A stretch of DNA of 64,000 bases, from assembly GCA_008330645.1 (NCBI GenBank), contig VLTN01000002.1:558001-622000 (forward strand), given 5' to 3'. Below, in pieces: positions 42,821 to 53,642 of this stretch. How positions within the stretch are numbered: position 1 is the stretch's first letter; each line of letters begins with the position of its first letter. This stretch comes from Cafeteria roenbergensis (lineage: Eukaryota > Sar > Bigyra > Bicosoecida > Cafeteriaceae). The translations under genes were made by a program, and so were the position numbers. Under the pieces are notes generated by a model that was not told the origin of the DNA, did not search any database, and worked only from the letters and a program-made list of their open reading frames with translations.

Positions 42821-45457
42821 ATGGCCAATGTTGCCGTTTGGGTGAACCTCGCAGTCGCGCTGCTGCTGCTTGGTGAGGCCGGGGTGCGGGTCCGTCACAA
42901 CGCGCCGGGTGCATAGCGCAGACACACCTGCCAGCGCGCTGCTCGCGGAGCGCACAAGCGCTCCCCGCTGCGCCTGTTCTTCGGCTTCGCGTCGCAGGGC
43001 ATGCGCACACGAGGCTGCGCGCGTTGGCGCGTGCAGCCTCGGGGCGGCCATCGCTCGAGCCGCTCCGAGCAATCCGCGATTGCGCTTTTTGTTCCATGCC
43101 TCGCCGCAGGCGTCTGCCCGTCGTCGGCATCTGTCAGCGAGTGGTTCGCAGGCACGACCTGGCGGGGCTCCTTCGAGACTGTTGCGTACTTTTCCTCGAA
43201 TTCGACCCTGTTCGCGTCGTGCGGAAGCAACGCGGCGCTCGTGCCAAACGTCTCGCTCGCCTTTGGAGCCGACGGCTCAGCAGTGACGCTGAACGTGACC
43301 ATGCCGCCTGTCAGTGGCCAGCCCTTCCCTGGCGTTGCCACTAGTGTGATGGATCAGATCTATTCAGGGCGCATGGAGGCGCAGGTGTTGCAAAAGCTGC
43401 CTAGCACCGTGGGCGGCAACTTCGAGCAGACGGTTCTCCTGCGGCCCAAGGCCTTGACCCAGGGCTCCCGGCTCCGATCTGGCGACACATGTGTCAAGCT
43501 GCAGTCCCGGACGTTGTCAGGGGGTTTCCCCGCCATTCGCTACTTGGAGGCCGGCGGCGTGAGCAACGGGCAGTTCGTCTGGAACTGCCCGTCCACGGAG
43601 AGCACTGCGCAGTGCTTCGGCCAGACTCAGGTCAACGTGATCCGGGCTTTCCCGTTCAAGGCCGCGTGGCACGCGGAGCCGTGGTCGTCCTGCTCCCTGG
43701 GGAGCAACAAGACCCGCGTCGTTTCCTGCCGCGACGAGTATGGCTCCGCGATGCATGAGGACTCGTGCGACGCCGAAACGCGGCCAGCTGCGTGGGCTGC
43801 TTGCTCGACGGTGGCAGTCCCGTCCGAGATTTCTGGGAGCTGGGTTGGGCTGCTCCACGCCTACGACGCCATCTTCAACGATACTGAGACGGCACTGGCT
43901 GGCAACAAGCTTGCGCTTGTAGTTGTGGATTTGCTCGTCTCGGACAACGCCACCGCTGTTGAGGCCGCGGCAACGGCTGCTGGACTTGCCCCACCCGCCT
44001 CCCTCCCCGCAATGGTGCTTCGCCAGGAGCAGGCGCTGCTCGCGGACCCCGCGAGGGACGCCGCTCACACGGCGGCCATGAGCAACCCTCCCGGCATTCT
44101 CGTGGCGGGGAACCTTGCCGACGCCGCGTTCCAGAACCAACTAGCCCTCGGCTACAAGGCGCCGCGCAGAGTCGCCGCTGCGCCGCTCACCGGAGCAGCC
44201 GCCTCGGCGGGCTCATCGAGGGGCGGGAGAGTGGAAGGCTGGAATACCACAGGCACGCCCATCGCGCTCGCATTTGCCCCTGCTGCATCCTCTGGCTCCC
44301 TGGGCACGCTCGGGCTCTCTGCAGGCAGCTCCGGCATCGCCATCACATGGACGCCCGAGTTGGCGAGTTCGGCTTCCGCGTTTGGTGCCGTGGGCCGCCG
44401 CGCTCGGGGTCGCTTCACCTCGGACGCGTCGGCTCAGGCTGCCATGCGGCCGTCCACCGCGGTGCTCTCCGGCATCGCCACGCGGGGCCCCACTAGCTAC
44501 CTTTTGCAGCCTCTTGGTGGATGCGTCTATGACGGCGCACAGAACCGGTGCGAGCGCCGCAGACCCCCCGTTCAGTGCCTTAACGGCGACGGCGAGGCCG
44601 TTGAGCGCGCGTTTTGCTCCGGTCAGGCCGTCCCAACCGCCACGAACGAAGAGGCTTGCTCCGGCTGCCTCCGGTGGAATGTGACGGCCTGGAGCCCGTG
44701 CAGCGCCCGCTGCGGCGGCGGCTCCCGCACTCGCTCCGTGGCCTGCCTGGACGCCACCAACGCGACCGTCTCCGATGCGCAGTGCATCGCCTTGCTCGGG
44801 CCAAAGCCTGCCACTGGCGGCTCTTGCAACCAGCAGTCCTGCGCGGAGTACAGCGTGGGTTCCTGGAGCGGCTGCTCGAAGCCCTGCGGCGACGGCGTGC
44901 AGACCCGATCGGTCACGTGCGTGGACCTCACAGGCACTGTGACGGCTTCCAGGTGCCTGGCTGAGAGCGTTCTGTACCCCGGAGGAGCCCCAACGTCCAG
45001 CCGGGCCTGCAACAACTGCGCGTGCCAGAACGCTGGTCTCGCCTTCAACGCCCACGTCCGCAGCCCCCTGACCGCCCCCACCCCCGCAACCAACCTCAGC
45101 CAGGCGGGAAAGTGGAGCGCCCTCACCGCGGACAAGTTCTGTCCTCCCGGACAGGAGCTGCTCAAGGTCTCGGAGTGGCGCTGCTTCCCGGCTGCCGCGA
45201 CGACGGACATGTGCAGCCGCCTCAACGCCGCTGCGGCGCCCCACGTCCTGCCCTTTGCGTTCAAGGCCGAAGACGGCGAGTCCCTCACGGCCCCCCGCTT
45301 CCTTCCCCGCCCAGCGACTGGCTCTGCCGCCCCCAATGTGAAGCGGGTCAAGGCCGACGCGTCCTGCGCGCTCCTCGGCTTCGACTACAGCGACTCCGCG
45401 TTCGCCGACCCGTCGCGCCAGGCAGCGGTGGGAGCTTGCCGAGCCAAGGCAGCCTGA
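42821..45457 (+). CDS. Secreted thrombospondin type-1 repeat protein B (799 aa), paralogue of A
   Basis: Two exons: 42821-42872 (MANVAVWVNLAVALLLL, the signal peptide) and 43110-45457, phase 1, giving LLLLGVCPSSASVSEWFAG. Architecture and length match protein A: SEWFAGTTWRGSF at the N-terminus, three TSP1-like modules near residues 200 (AWHAEPWSSCSLGSNKTR), 537 (TAWSPCSARCGGGSRTRSV) and 602 (GSWSGCSKPCGDGVQTRSV), and the shared C-terminal domain (about 691-799) with FCPPGQELLKVSEWRCFPAA and LPFAFKAEDGESL, ending SRQAAVGACRAKAA. The PPVQC block before module two is also shared. Intron position and phase in the signal region are the same as in A, so the pair arose by gene duplication. Divergence is high outside the Cys scaffold. 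Likely extracellular. Confidence 0.83.
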
Positions 45458-45979
45458 GGCGCCTCCCCCACCGGCACCGCAGTCACAACCGAGGAGGGCT
45501 GAGCGAGTGCGGCCGTCGCCGCGAGCTCTCTGGCGGCCATTGCGGCAGCGCCAGACGGAAGCGCACCCCCGCGGCCCAATGCAAGCGCCTGGCAGCGGCG
45601 GCCCCGGCCCGCCCTGCCTGCCTTGCCCGGGCTCCCTGGGCCAGTCAACCCCCTCCCATTGTGCGTCCGGTGCGTCGAGCGATAGCGTTTGCGGCTGCAG
45701 GGACTTGCGCGTGGGCCCAAGGACAGGCCTGCCAGTGGATCCACGCGCGGCTCCGACTGCGACTGAGTGCGTGTGCGTGTGTGCCTGCGCGCGCAGAGCG
45801 TGTGCATTGCTCCCTGCCCGAGCACAGGCTCGGCTCTGAAACCATGCCTCCCAGCTTGCCAGCTCCCGCACCACTCACACGCCCTCGCGCGCTCGCATGC
45901 GGGGCAACGTTTGCGCGCCCGAACGCGTCCTGTTGGATTCGCCTGGTGCAAATGAGCGACGCTGTGGGGGTCGGAAGCG
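45458..45979. other. Convergent intergenic region with TG-rich patch
   Basis: 522 bp between the stop of TSP1 gene B (plus) and the stop of the FPGS-like gene (minus). A GTGCGTGTGTG patch lies near 45767-45795. No coding potential is evident. Confidence 0.55.
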
Positions 45980-48130
45980 TCACTTCACGATCGCGTCTCT
46001 CGGCTCCGCCACGCCTGCCGCCTCCCGCGCCTCGCGCATCGCGTAGACGCTGCCGCACACGACAACGAGTGGGCTGCGCCGCCCGCCGATGACGTCGGCG
46101 TCTGCGGCCGCGCTCTTCATCGCAGCGCGGACCGCAGCCTGCACCGCCGACGCCTGCGCGGTGGAGGCAGCCGTGCCCTTGCCGGCCGCCCCGTCCGGCA
46201 CATCGACGGCAACAGCGGGGGCTGCCGCCCGAACGTACCTGCGGCCCAGCCCCGACGCCGCATCCACCTCCCCCGACTTCCAGTCGACGTCCTGCTCCGC
46301 ATCGAGAGAGAGCCGGGCGCCGGCGCGCAGGCCCGCGGCGCGGCGGGCCTCCGCCGCCGCATCCGCCCGCGCCTGCCTGGCCTGCTCGCTGAGCTCCTCC
46401 TCGCCCAGGCGCAGCCGCTGGAACACGTTCACCTGGCCGGAGGCCGGCTCTCCCCCGCGCCGCCGGCGCCACCACTCCTCTGCCGCCAGGCCCAGCGCCA
46501 CGGGGGACTGCGCCTTGGTGGCGTCCGCCTCCGCCACGAACAGGTGCCCAGACTCTGCCAGCAGCGGCATGAGGGGCCCCACCATGTCGGCCGGCGAGCG
46601 GTCGTTCGAGCAGGCAAGCACGATGCGGAGAGCGTACGACCGCCCGATCCCGTCCTCCCCGCCCCCTGCGGGCGCCAGCGTGGCCTCCAGCAGCTTTGCG
46701 AACGCCCGCATCGCCTCGGGGTTGTGGGCCGCGTCGAGCAGCACGACGCCCGCTCCCTCGGGGGCCAGGTCGGGGGCCTCTGGGCCCAGGAGCGAGGTGG
46801 CACTGCTCTTGGCGAGGGCCAGGGACGGCGCTGGGAGGCGGCGCAGCGGCGCAGCACCAGCAGGCCGGAGCGCTTGCCAGACGCCGGCCGGCACAAGCAC
46901 GGCGTCCATGCGGCAGGGAGGGCGCGCGCTGAAGGGGGAGGCGGCTCCGTGCCAGGGCCCCGCGCCGCTCCATGCAGGGCTCTGCTCTGACGAGGGGAAG
47001 AGCGACTCCGGAGTGAGCAGGGCAGCTGGCAGCCGCGCCTCCCGCAGCGCATGCATGACCCGCGCGGCACGGGCTTGCCACCGAGCGCGCGCCTCTGCCT
47101 CGCCTCCTGGCGAAGAGACCTTTGGCTCTGCCGGCAGAGGCGTCGCAAGGACGGCGCGGAGGGCCCAGAGGGCGGTCAGAGAATTGTCGTCGTCGTAGCC
47201 CGCGGGTCCGGTGGTGCGCGTCCCCGTCGCAGCCGCGCGCTGCAGGGCAGCCGCGGCGCTGGGAGGCACCGGGAGCGGCTCGACGGGCAGCCCGGGCGTC
47301 GTGAGGAGGTCGCCGTCGATGCAGCGTGGCGCCCACCCCTCGTTCCAGGCAAGCCGCTCTGCCGGGGCGAGGCTGGACAGAGGGCCGCAGCCCGGCCCGC
47401 CGCCGGGGCGGGCGAGGGCGGGCCCGGAGCGCGTTGCGCCCTCGTCAAGCCACCACCAGGCCGGCGGCACGGCGACGAAGGGCGACCGCCGGGCACGCGC
47501 GTACGTCATTGCCAGGGCCTGCGGCGTGCACGGGCCCGCCACAAAGGGCCGGCCGGGCTTGGCGATGCCCGACTTCTCCCAGGCGATCTGCTCGGCCGTG
47601 TCGCCCAGCACGGACGTGTGGTCCATGCCCACGGTGGTCAGCACGGCGGCCAGGGGCGCCTCCACCACGTTGGTGCTGTCCAGCCGGCCGCCCAGGCCGG
47701 CCTCGAGGATGGCGATGTCCACGTTTTCCTCGTCAAAGTGCCGCATGGCAAGCCCGGTCACGCGCTCGAAGAACGTCGCAGGGTTGCCTTCCGCTTCGAG
47801 CACGCGCTCCACGGCCTCCAGGCCGGCGATGACGCCCTCCTCCGAAATCGGGACCCCGTTGATCCGCACTCGTTCCCTTGCCGAGGAAAGGTGCGGCGAG
47901 GTGAACAGCCCGGTCCGAAGCCCCGCGGCTTCGCACGCCTTGGCAAGCTTCCAGCTCACGCTCCCTTTGCCGTTCGTCCCCGCAACATGGATCACTGGCA
48001 CCGCCAGGTGCGGGCTATCCAGCCCGGCCATGAGGCTGCGAGTGTTTCTCAGCCCCTGCTTGACCCGGAGGAACAGGTTCGCCGAGTACAAGCGCTGCAG
48101 CGCGGCCGAGTAGGCGTCCCGCGCGGCCAT
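45980..48130 (-). CDS. Folylpolyglutamate / dihydrofolate synthase (FolC family, 716 aa)
   Basis: Mur-ligase-type enzyme that adds glutamate to folates (and in some members to dihydropteroate). Conserved blocks from the N-terminus: VIHVAGTNGKGS (ATP loop, about residue 47-58), SPHLSSARERVRING, ILEAGLGGRLDSTN, TTVGMDHTSVLGDTAEQIA and WEKSGIAKPGRP. In the C-terminal domain VVLLDAAHNPEAMRAF is the substrate-side motif, and the protein closes with SPLVVVCGSVYAMREAREAAGV, typical of FolC. At 716 residues it exceeds the usual 420-590; extra sequence lies around residues 240-300, 340-420 and 610-670 as Ala/Gly/Pro-rich insertions. ATG 48130 gives a start close to the fold. An in-frame ATG at 48280 would add 50 Arg/Pro-rich residues that could be a mitochondrial presequence. 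It diverges from the ABHD11-type gene by 205 bp. No intron is needed. Confidence 0.9.
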   Translation of the reverse strand: MAARDAYSAALQRLYSANLFLRVKQGLRNTRSLMAGLDSPHLAVPVIHVAGTNGKGSVSWKLAKACEAAGLRTGLFTSPHLSSARERVRINGVPISEEGVIAGLEAVERVLEAEGNPATFFERVTGLAMRHFDEENVDIAILEAGLGGRLDSTNVVEAPLAAVLTTVGMDHTSVLGDTAEQIAWEKSGIAKPGRPFVAGPCTPQALAMTYARARRSPFVAVPPAWWWLDEGATRSGPALARPGGGPGCGPLSSLAPAERLAWNEGWAPRCIDGDLLTTPGLPVEPLPVPPSAAAALQRAAATGTRTTGPAGYDDDNSLTALWALRAVLATPLPAEPKVSSPGGEAEARARWQARAARVMHALREARLPAALLTPESLFPSSEQSPAWSGAGPWHGAASPFSARPPCRMDAVLVPAGVWQALRPAGAAPLRRLPAPSLALAKSSATSLLGPEAPDLAPEGAGVVLLDAAHNPEAMRAFAKLLEATLAPAGGGEDGIGRSYALRIVLACSNDRSPADMVGPLMPLLAESGHLFVAEADATKAQSPVALGLAAEEWWRRRRGGEPASGQVNVFQRLRLGEEELSEQARQARADAAAEARRAAGLRAGARLSLDAEQDVDWKSGEVDAASGLGRRYVRAAAPAVAVDVPDGAAGKGTAASTAQASAVQAAVRAAMKSAAADADVIGGRRSPLVVVCGSVYAMREAREAAGVAEPRDAIVK

Positions 48131-48335
48131 CACCAAAAGCCCCCGGCCGGGCGGGCTCGCGACCGGAGAGGGACAGGAAGAGCGCGGAGGCGCCTTCCAG
48201 GGCGGGGTCGCGCGAGGACAGCCCCGCCACCGGTGCCCAGCCAGCGCGTGAGCGCTTTTCTCACTGGGGCGCCACGTCATCCGAGGCGGCCCGCCGAGGC
48301 GACGGGCGAGGCGCGCCTCACTCCCGTTCTGCGCC
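48131..48335. promoter_or_regulatory. Short divergent promoter region, FPGS-like / ABHD11-type
   Basis: 205 bp between opposed start codons. If the FPGS-like protein starts at 48280 instead, only 55 bp remain. Both genes may make mitochondrial proteins, so shared control is conceivable but unproven. Confidence 0.4.
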
Positions 48336-49872
48336 ATGCAGGCAGCCCCGGCAGCGCGCCGTGCCGCGGTTGTGGCCTGTGCGAGGGCCCGTGGGGTGCG
48401 CTGCTTCGGTGCGAGCGCCGAGCCGGACATCCAAGTCACCCACTACAAGCGGTCCGGAGCTGGGCCTCAACGGTGAGCGCCACTGGCCTGAGAGCCTGCG
48501 GCCGAGGCCGCACACGTGTTGGCAGCACTGGTGTGTCCACCCTGGGGCGGGTCGCCTTGCCTCTAGGCTGCTACAAGCGCCTGGTTTGTTGTCGACATTT
48601 TGTGCTTGCTTGCGCTCCCAGGCCGCCTCTGTTCATCATGCACGGGCTGCTTGGCTCCAGCAGCAACTTCAGGTCGATCGCAGCCAACGACAAGGTGAGG
48701 ACCCGCGCTTGAGTGTGGTCGGCGCTCCTCTCCGGCTCCGAGTCCCCGCCACGCCAGGCCGGACGCTTCGCTGTCTGCCACCGCCGCCGCAGCTCTCGGG
48801 GCCGGCAGACGTGTTCACCATTGACCTGCGCAACCACGGGCGCTCGGGGCACAGCCGAGACGCCTCCATCGCCGCCATGGCCGACGACCTGCTGCGCGTG
48901 GCAAGCGAGCGGGCCGGCCCAACCGGCGAGTTTGACGTGCTGGGGCACTCGCTGGGAGGCAAGGTGGCGATGGCGGCTGCTCTTCGCTCCCCGGAGCGCG
49001 TGCGGCGGCTCGTCGTGGCCGACATTAGCCCCGTCCCGTACGACGCCTCGAGCTCGTCGTGGCAGGAGGTATCCGCTGTGGTGCAAGCCGTCGCGCGAAC
49101 CCGCCCGCAGGACCTGACACACCGGTCACAGGGGCAGCAGATGCTGGAGGACGCCGGCGTGGTGAGGCCCGCAGTGCGCTTGCGCGCGCGCGCGTGTGCG
49201 TGTGTGTTTGGGGGGTGGCGGGGCGAGGCGAGCGGGGACGGTGGCTGCTGCGACAAGCCGGCCCCAGGGACGGGGCCAGGCGCAGGCACTGCCCGCACCG
49301 CGCCTTGGGGTCGCAGCGGCGCCCTCGCCCCTGGCGAGCGCCTTGTCCAGCCCTGCTCTGCGGGGCTCCGAGAAGCAGCTCCGGCCCGCCCGCGACTCCC
49401 TCCCGACGCAGGATCCTGCCTACCGCGGGTTCATTCTGCAGAACCTCGTGCCGCGGAAGCCGTCGGGCTTCGACTGGCGCTGCAACGTGCCCGTCCTGCT
49501 CGACCACATGGCCGAGTTTGCTGGCTTTCCCTTTGGTGAGCCTTGGCCGGACGCAAGCACGCGTCGGGATGCGGAGGGGCTCGCTGTGCTGGTGCTGCAA
49601 GCGGCGGTATCATCCCCCCCTCCCCCCCCCCCCGCGCGCGCTTTCGCCGACTCCCGGCCTCTGCAGACCCGGTCCCGTCCCCGCTCTCGCCCCCGCAAAC
49701 TGTGTTCATTCGCGGGGCCCGCTCGGACTACGTGTCGGAGCGCCTCCATGGGGCCGCCATCGAGCGGATGTTCCCTGGCGCTCGGATCGAGTCGATTGAG
49801 GGCGCGGGGCATTTTGTGCACGCCGAGAAGCCGGCTGAGTTCATCGAGGCGGTCGCGAGAGCATTGGAGTGA
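48336..49872 (+). CDS. ABHD11: ABHD11-type alpha/beta hydrolase, probably mitochondrial (302 aa)
   Basis: Five exons: 48336-48472, 48622-48694, 48793-49161, 49412-49535, 49667-49872; phases agree throughout. The N-terminus MQAAPAARRAAVVACARARG is a good mitochondrial presequence. Family blocks: PPLFIMHGLLGSSSNFRSIA (oxyanion region), VFTIDLRNHGRSGHS, nucleophile elbow VLGHSLGGKVAMAAAL with Ser123, LVVADISPVPY, and the catalytic His in IEGAGHFVHAEKP near residue 283. VFIRGARSDYV is the strand before the acid/His region. Length matches human ABHD11 (315) and yeast Imo32. ABHD11 proteins are mitochondrial serine hydrolases; the human one protects the oxoglutarate dehydrogenase complex, and substrate here is unknown. 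Intron 4 contains a C-rich tract (about 49616-49632) ahead of its CTGCAG acceptor. Confidence 0.92.
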
Positions 49873-50276
49873 CAGCGGGCCTCCGCCCCCCCCCCCCCCC
49901 GTCCCGGACCGGCAGCGCGAAGTGGGCAGTGCTGCCCGTGTGTGCATTTGGCGACGCCACAAAGTGCTTGCGAGCTTGCCCCTGCTGTCCCAGCGGGCGC
50001 GCGCCCGCGGTTGAGCTCCACGCGCCCGAGGCTGCCGCTCAGGCAAACTCAAAGGAGTTGCTGCGCCTCTGCCCGCGCCACTCTCGCAGCGAGCGGCTCA
50101 CTCGCCACAGGAAGCGCAGGCGGGCCCGCCGCAGGACGCCCTCCCACCGAAGCGGAACTGCCCCTGCACCCGCGCCCGGCCCCGCAAGCTCCTGAGCGGG
50201 CGAAGAAGCGGCGCCAGGTCCCGACCCACGGGCGGTCTCGCAACCGATCGCATCGGCTCCACCGCTGGGCGCCGAG
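49873..50276. other. Intergenic gap with a C-run, ABHD11 to MOK
   Basis: 404 bp between two plus-strand genes. A C-run begins about 49887, right after the ABHD11 stop. The remainder is GC-rich 3' UTR and promoter with nothing recognisable. Confidence 0.5.
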
Positions 50277-53200
50277 ATGAACAGGTACCGTCTCATTGCC
50301 AAGAAGGGCGAGGGGACCTTCTCCGAGGTGCTCAAAGCTCAAAGCATCAAGACCAGCCGGTGAGGGGCCTGGCAGGCGCGGCGCCGCGCAGCCGCCGAGT
50401 GCCGCCGCGTCTCGCGCCTCTGCCCGTTCCGGTCCGGTGTCCCCGCTCGTCCCATGCGCCGTCCTCCCGCCCCGTGCCCGCCTGCTCGCAGCTATGTTGC
50501 CGTCAAGGCCATGAAGCAGCATTTTTCGACAGTGGACAAGGTGAGCCGCGCCCCGCGACGAGGCAGGGGCGCCGGGGAAGCTGACGCTGCCTGCTTGCGC
50601 CACGAGCAGGCGGCTCCAGGCAACGCGCCCCCTTTCCGCCCCCCATTCAGACCTGAAAGCTCACGCGCCGCAAACCACCTTGCCCAGTGTACTGCCGCAC
50701 CCTGTGAGCTCCTGGCGTCGCGCAGGTGAACAACCTGCGGGAAATCCAGGCGCTGCGGCGCCTTTCGCCGCACCCCAACATCGTCAGCCTGCTCGAGGTC
50801 CTCTACGACCGGCCGTCGGGACGGCTGGCGCTTGTCTTCGAGCTCATGTCTATGAACCTCTACGAGCTCATCCGAGGCCGCAGCCACTTCCTGGACAACA
50901 GCCTCGTCCGCATTTACCTCTTCCAGTGAGCGACCTCCCTCAGCGCGCCAGTTCGCGCTGCCCCCGCCCCCCCCCCGTCCCCTCCCCTTATCTAAACACA
51001 CTACAAAGTGGCCCCTTGCTGCCGCTTGGAATGCCGGTTCTCCCGCTTGCTTCACCAATAAGTTCTTGCTCCCGCCCCCCTCCTTCCGCCGTGTGCCTCA
51101 GAACGCTTGCTTCGGTGGCTCATATGCACGAGCGCGGCATCTTTCACCGCGACATCAAGCCCGAAAACATCCTCATCGAGTCGAGCTACGACGTGTGGAC
51201 CGGACTTAAGCTTGCGGACTTTGGCTCGTGCCGCGGATGCTACAGCAAGCACCCGTTCACGGAGTACATTTCGACGCGCTGGTACCGCGCGCCCGAGTGC
51301 CTGCTCACCGACGGCTACTACGGCCCTGAGATGGACGTGTGGGGCATCGGCTGCGTATTCTACGAGATCAGCTGCCTCGCGCCGCTCTTCCCGGGGGAGA
51401 ACGAAAAGGACCAGCTTAAGAAGATTCACAGCGTTCTCGGCACCCCCGATGAGGAGGTGAGAGCAGGGCACGGCCGGAGGCCGGGCCATCGGGGAAGAAG
51501 GGCAGGGGGCGTGGCGCGGGAGAGGAGCCAGCCTGGGGCGAGGGCTGGGCAGGGCTGCATCCAGATCTGGGAGCTGCGCTCCACAGCTCCCGCGCTGCGG
51601 TACACAGCCCTCGCGCTGCGGCAGCTGGCTTGCTTCGCGTCGCCAACCAATCGCGTGTCCCCTCGCTCGATCGCTGTCACCGCAGACGCTGTCCTTCTTC
51701 CGAAGGCACGCCTCCAAGCACGTGGACTTCAACTTCCCGCCCACCCGCGGCCGCGGCCTCACCGCCGCCATCCCCAACCACATCCCTGTCCAGATGGTGG
51801 ACCTGCTCGTGAAGATGCTCCGCTACCACCCGCGCAAGCGCATCTCGGCCAAGGACGCGCTCATGCACCCCTACTTCGCTGACCTCCGCAAGCAGCGCGT
51901 GCCCGCAGAGATGAAGCCTTACTACCGGTTCGCCGCCGACGGCAGCCGGCTCGAGGACGACGCGAAGCCCGTGCCGAGGCGCCGCGACAGGCCGGAGGAG
52001 ACGTCAACCACCAAGCCGGCATCGCGGCCCTCTGGTGGCGCCGCCGGCGCCGCCTCGGGGTCTGCTGCGGCGGCCGACAGCCGCGGGGGGACATCGACGT
52101 CGAGCCGGTCCAAAGGAACCACCTCGGCCAAGCGCAAGCCTGGGCGGACCACCGGCACATCCGTGTCGTCCTCGTCCTCCTCCAAGCGCGCTGGCAACGG
52201 CAGACGCGCTGGCGGCGGAGGCCGAGGCGGAGGCGCAGCTGCCGCGTCCCAGGCGGTGGCCGCGCGCTCGTCGGCCGGCAAGCCCTCCGCGGGAGGCGGC
52301 AAGGCCTCACCGGCGTCGACGTCCACAGTGGGGTCGAGTGCGGCGTCTCGGGCGGCCGCGGCCCGCGCTGCCCGCGCCGCCCCCACCAGCCCCGACGCCG
52401 CGTCCGTGGAAGACTCCCCCTCCCCTCAGCCTTCAGGCCTGCCGACGCACTCCACAGCAGAGGCCCAGGCGAAACCGGAGCTCTCGGGATCCAAGAGCCT
52501 GTACACCGCCACCACGCGCGGGCATGCAGACACGGTGGAGGAGGCGGCAGCGGGCGGCGACGAGGCGGCGGCGGCGGCGACGGCCATGGACGCTGCTAGT
52601 CGGTCGCTGCCGCCGGGGCAGCGGTCGCGGCTGGCCGGCGGCGGCGGCGTCATGGGCCACCAGGGCGTGGCAACGCTGGGCGCCTTCCGCGGGGGAGCGG
52701 GTCCGGGGCGGGTGGGGCTGGCTGGGTCTGGCCGGGGGGGGCTGAACCCCGTGGGAGCGGTGCCAGGCGCCGGTGCGCCCCCTGGCGCCACCACTACGTG
52801 GTCGACGGGCCGCAAGTCGGGCGGAGGCGCCGCGGCCGGCGCAGGAAGGGCGGGGGCCTTCCGGAGGGCAGGCGTCGGCGTCGGCGTGGGGTCCGTTGCA
52901 GGGAGCGGGGCAGGGGCGGCGGGCGCGGGCCCCGCTGGGGCGTACCGGCTCGCTCGGGGAATCGGCGGCGCCAGCGGCGGGGTCAACGCTGCTGGCATGC
53001 CCCGGTCCGGGGCCTCCGCCAGGAGCGGCGCTGGCGTGCGCGGCGTCGGGCTGACCTCCTCCTCGCTGGCAAGCGGCACGGGCTTCTCCCGCGGCTCGGG
53101 GGCCTCCCGGCCGTGGCAGGGAGGCGGCGCCGGCGGGGGCGTGGGAAGCGGAGCAGCCGGGGCTTCTGCGGCGTATGGGGGCGCCCGGGGCTACGGGGCC

Positions 53201-53368
53201 CTGGGCGGCGCGGCTGGCAGGTCTGCGGCGGCAGCGCTCGTTGCGCGGAGCGCTCGGGCCGACCCGTCGCTCGGAGTGGGCGGCGCGGCGCGGGCCAGCC
53301 GCAGAACAGGCGTGGGGGCGAACCCGTATGGGTCAGCGGCGCGAAGCTATGGCACCCGCAGGCGTTGA
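50277..53368 (+). CDS. MOK: MOK-type (RCK family) protein kinase with a long Gly/Ala/Ser-rich tail (789 aa)
   Basis: Cilium-associated Ser/Thr kinase of the MAK/ICK/MOK group, which controls ciliary length and traffic. Five exons: 50277-50359, 50492-50540, 50726-50925, 51102-51456, 51686-53368. All catalytic features are present: GEGTFSEV glycine loop (11-18), Lys33 in AVK, HRDIKPEN (Asp128), DFGSCR (Asp150), activation-loop TEY (164-166) and ISTRWYRAPECLLTDGYY. The blocks VNNLREIQALRRL, ELMSMNLYELIRG and DFGSCRGCYSKHPFTEY are much closer to MOK than to MAK/ICK. The domain ends near residue 298 (HPYFADLRKQR). The remaining ~490 residues are low complexity: Ser/Ala/Arg then Gly-rich with repeated GxGxG, no domain seen. 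Human MOK has a short tail, so this extension is lineage-specific. A small insertion lies before DFG (SSYDVWTG). Confidence 0.93.
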
Positions 53369-53642
53369 ACCTCTGCGAGCCGGGGACTTGGTGAGTGAGT
53401 GTTTTCCATCATGCGTTTGTGCTCGCCGAGCTGCGTGTCACTGTGTGCGGCTGCATTGAGTCGCAGAAATTCCAGAATCCAGAGTGGCTAGCACCCTGTC
53501 CTATGCGCACACGCCACAGCTGCGACATCGGGCGTGCCGCGCGCAGCGGGGCTTCGAGTGGCGGGCGGGGACCGCAAGCGGCGCTCTGCGTGCGGCTCTG
53601 CACGCGTCTTCGCGCCCCGCGCAGCCACAAGCAAGGGCTGCC

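Noticed and set aside
44213-45874. 553-codon minus-strand frame antisense to TSP1 gene B
   Set aside because: No motifs; the plus strand shows TSP1 cysteine patterns matching paralogue A.
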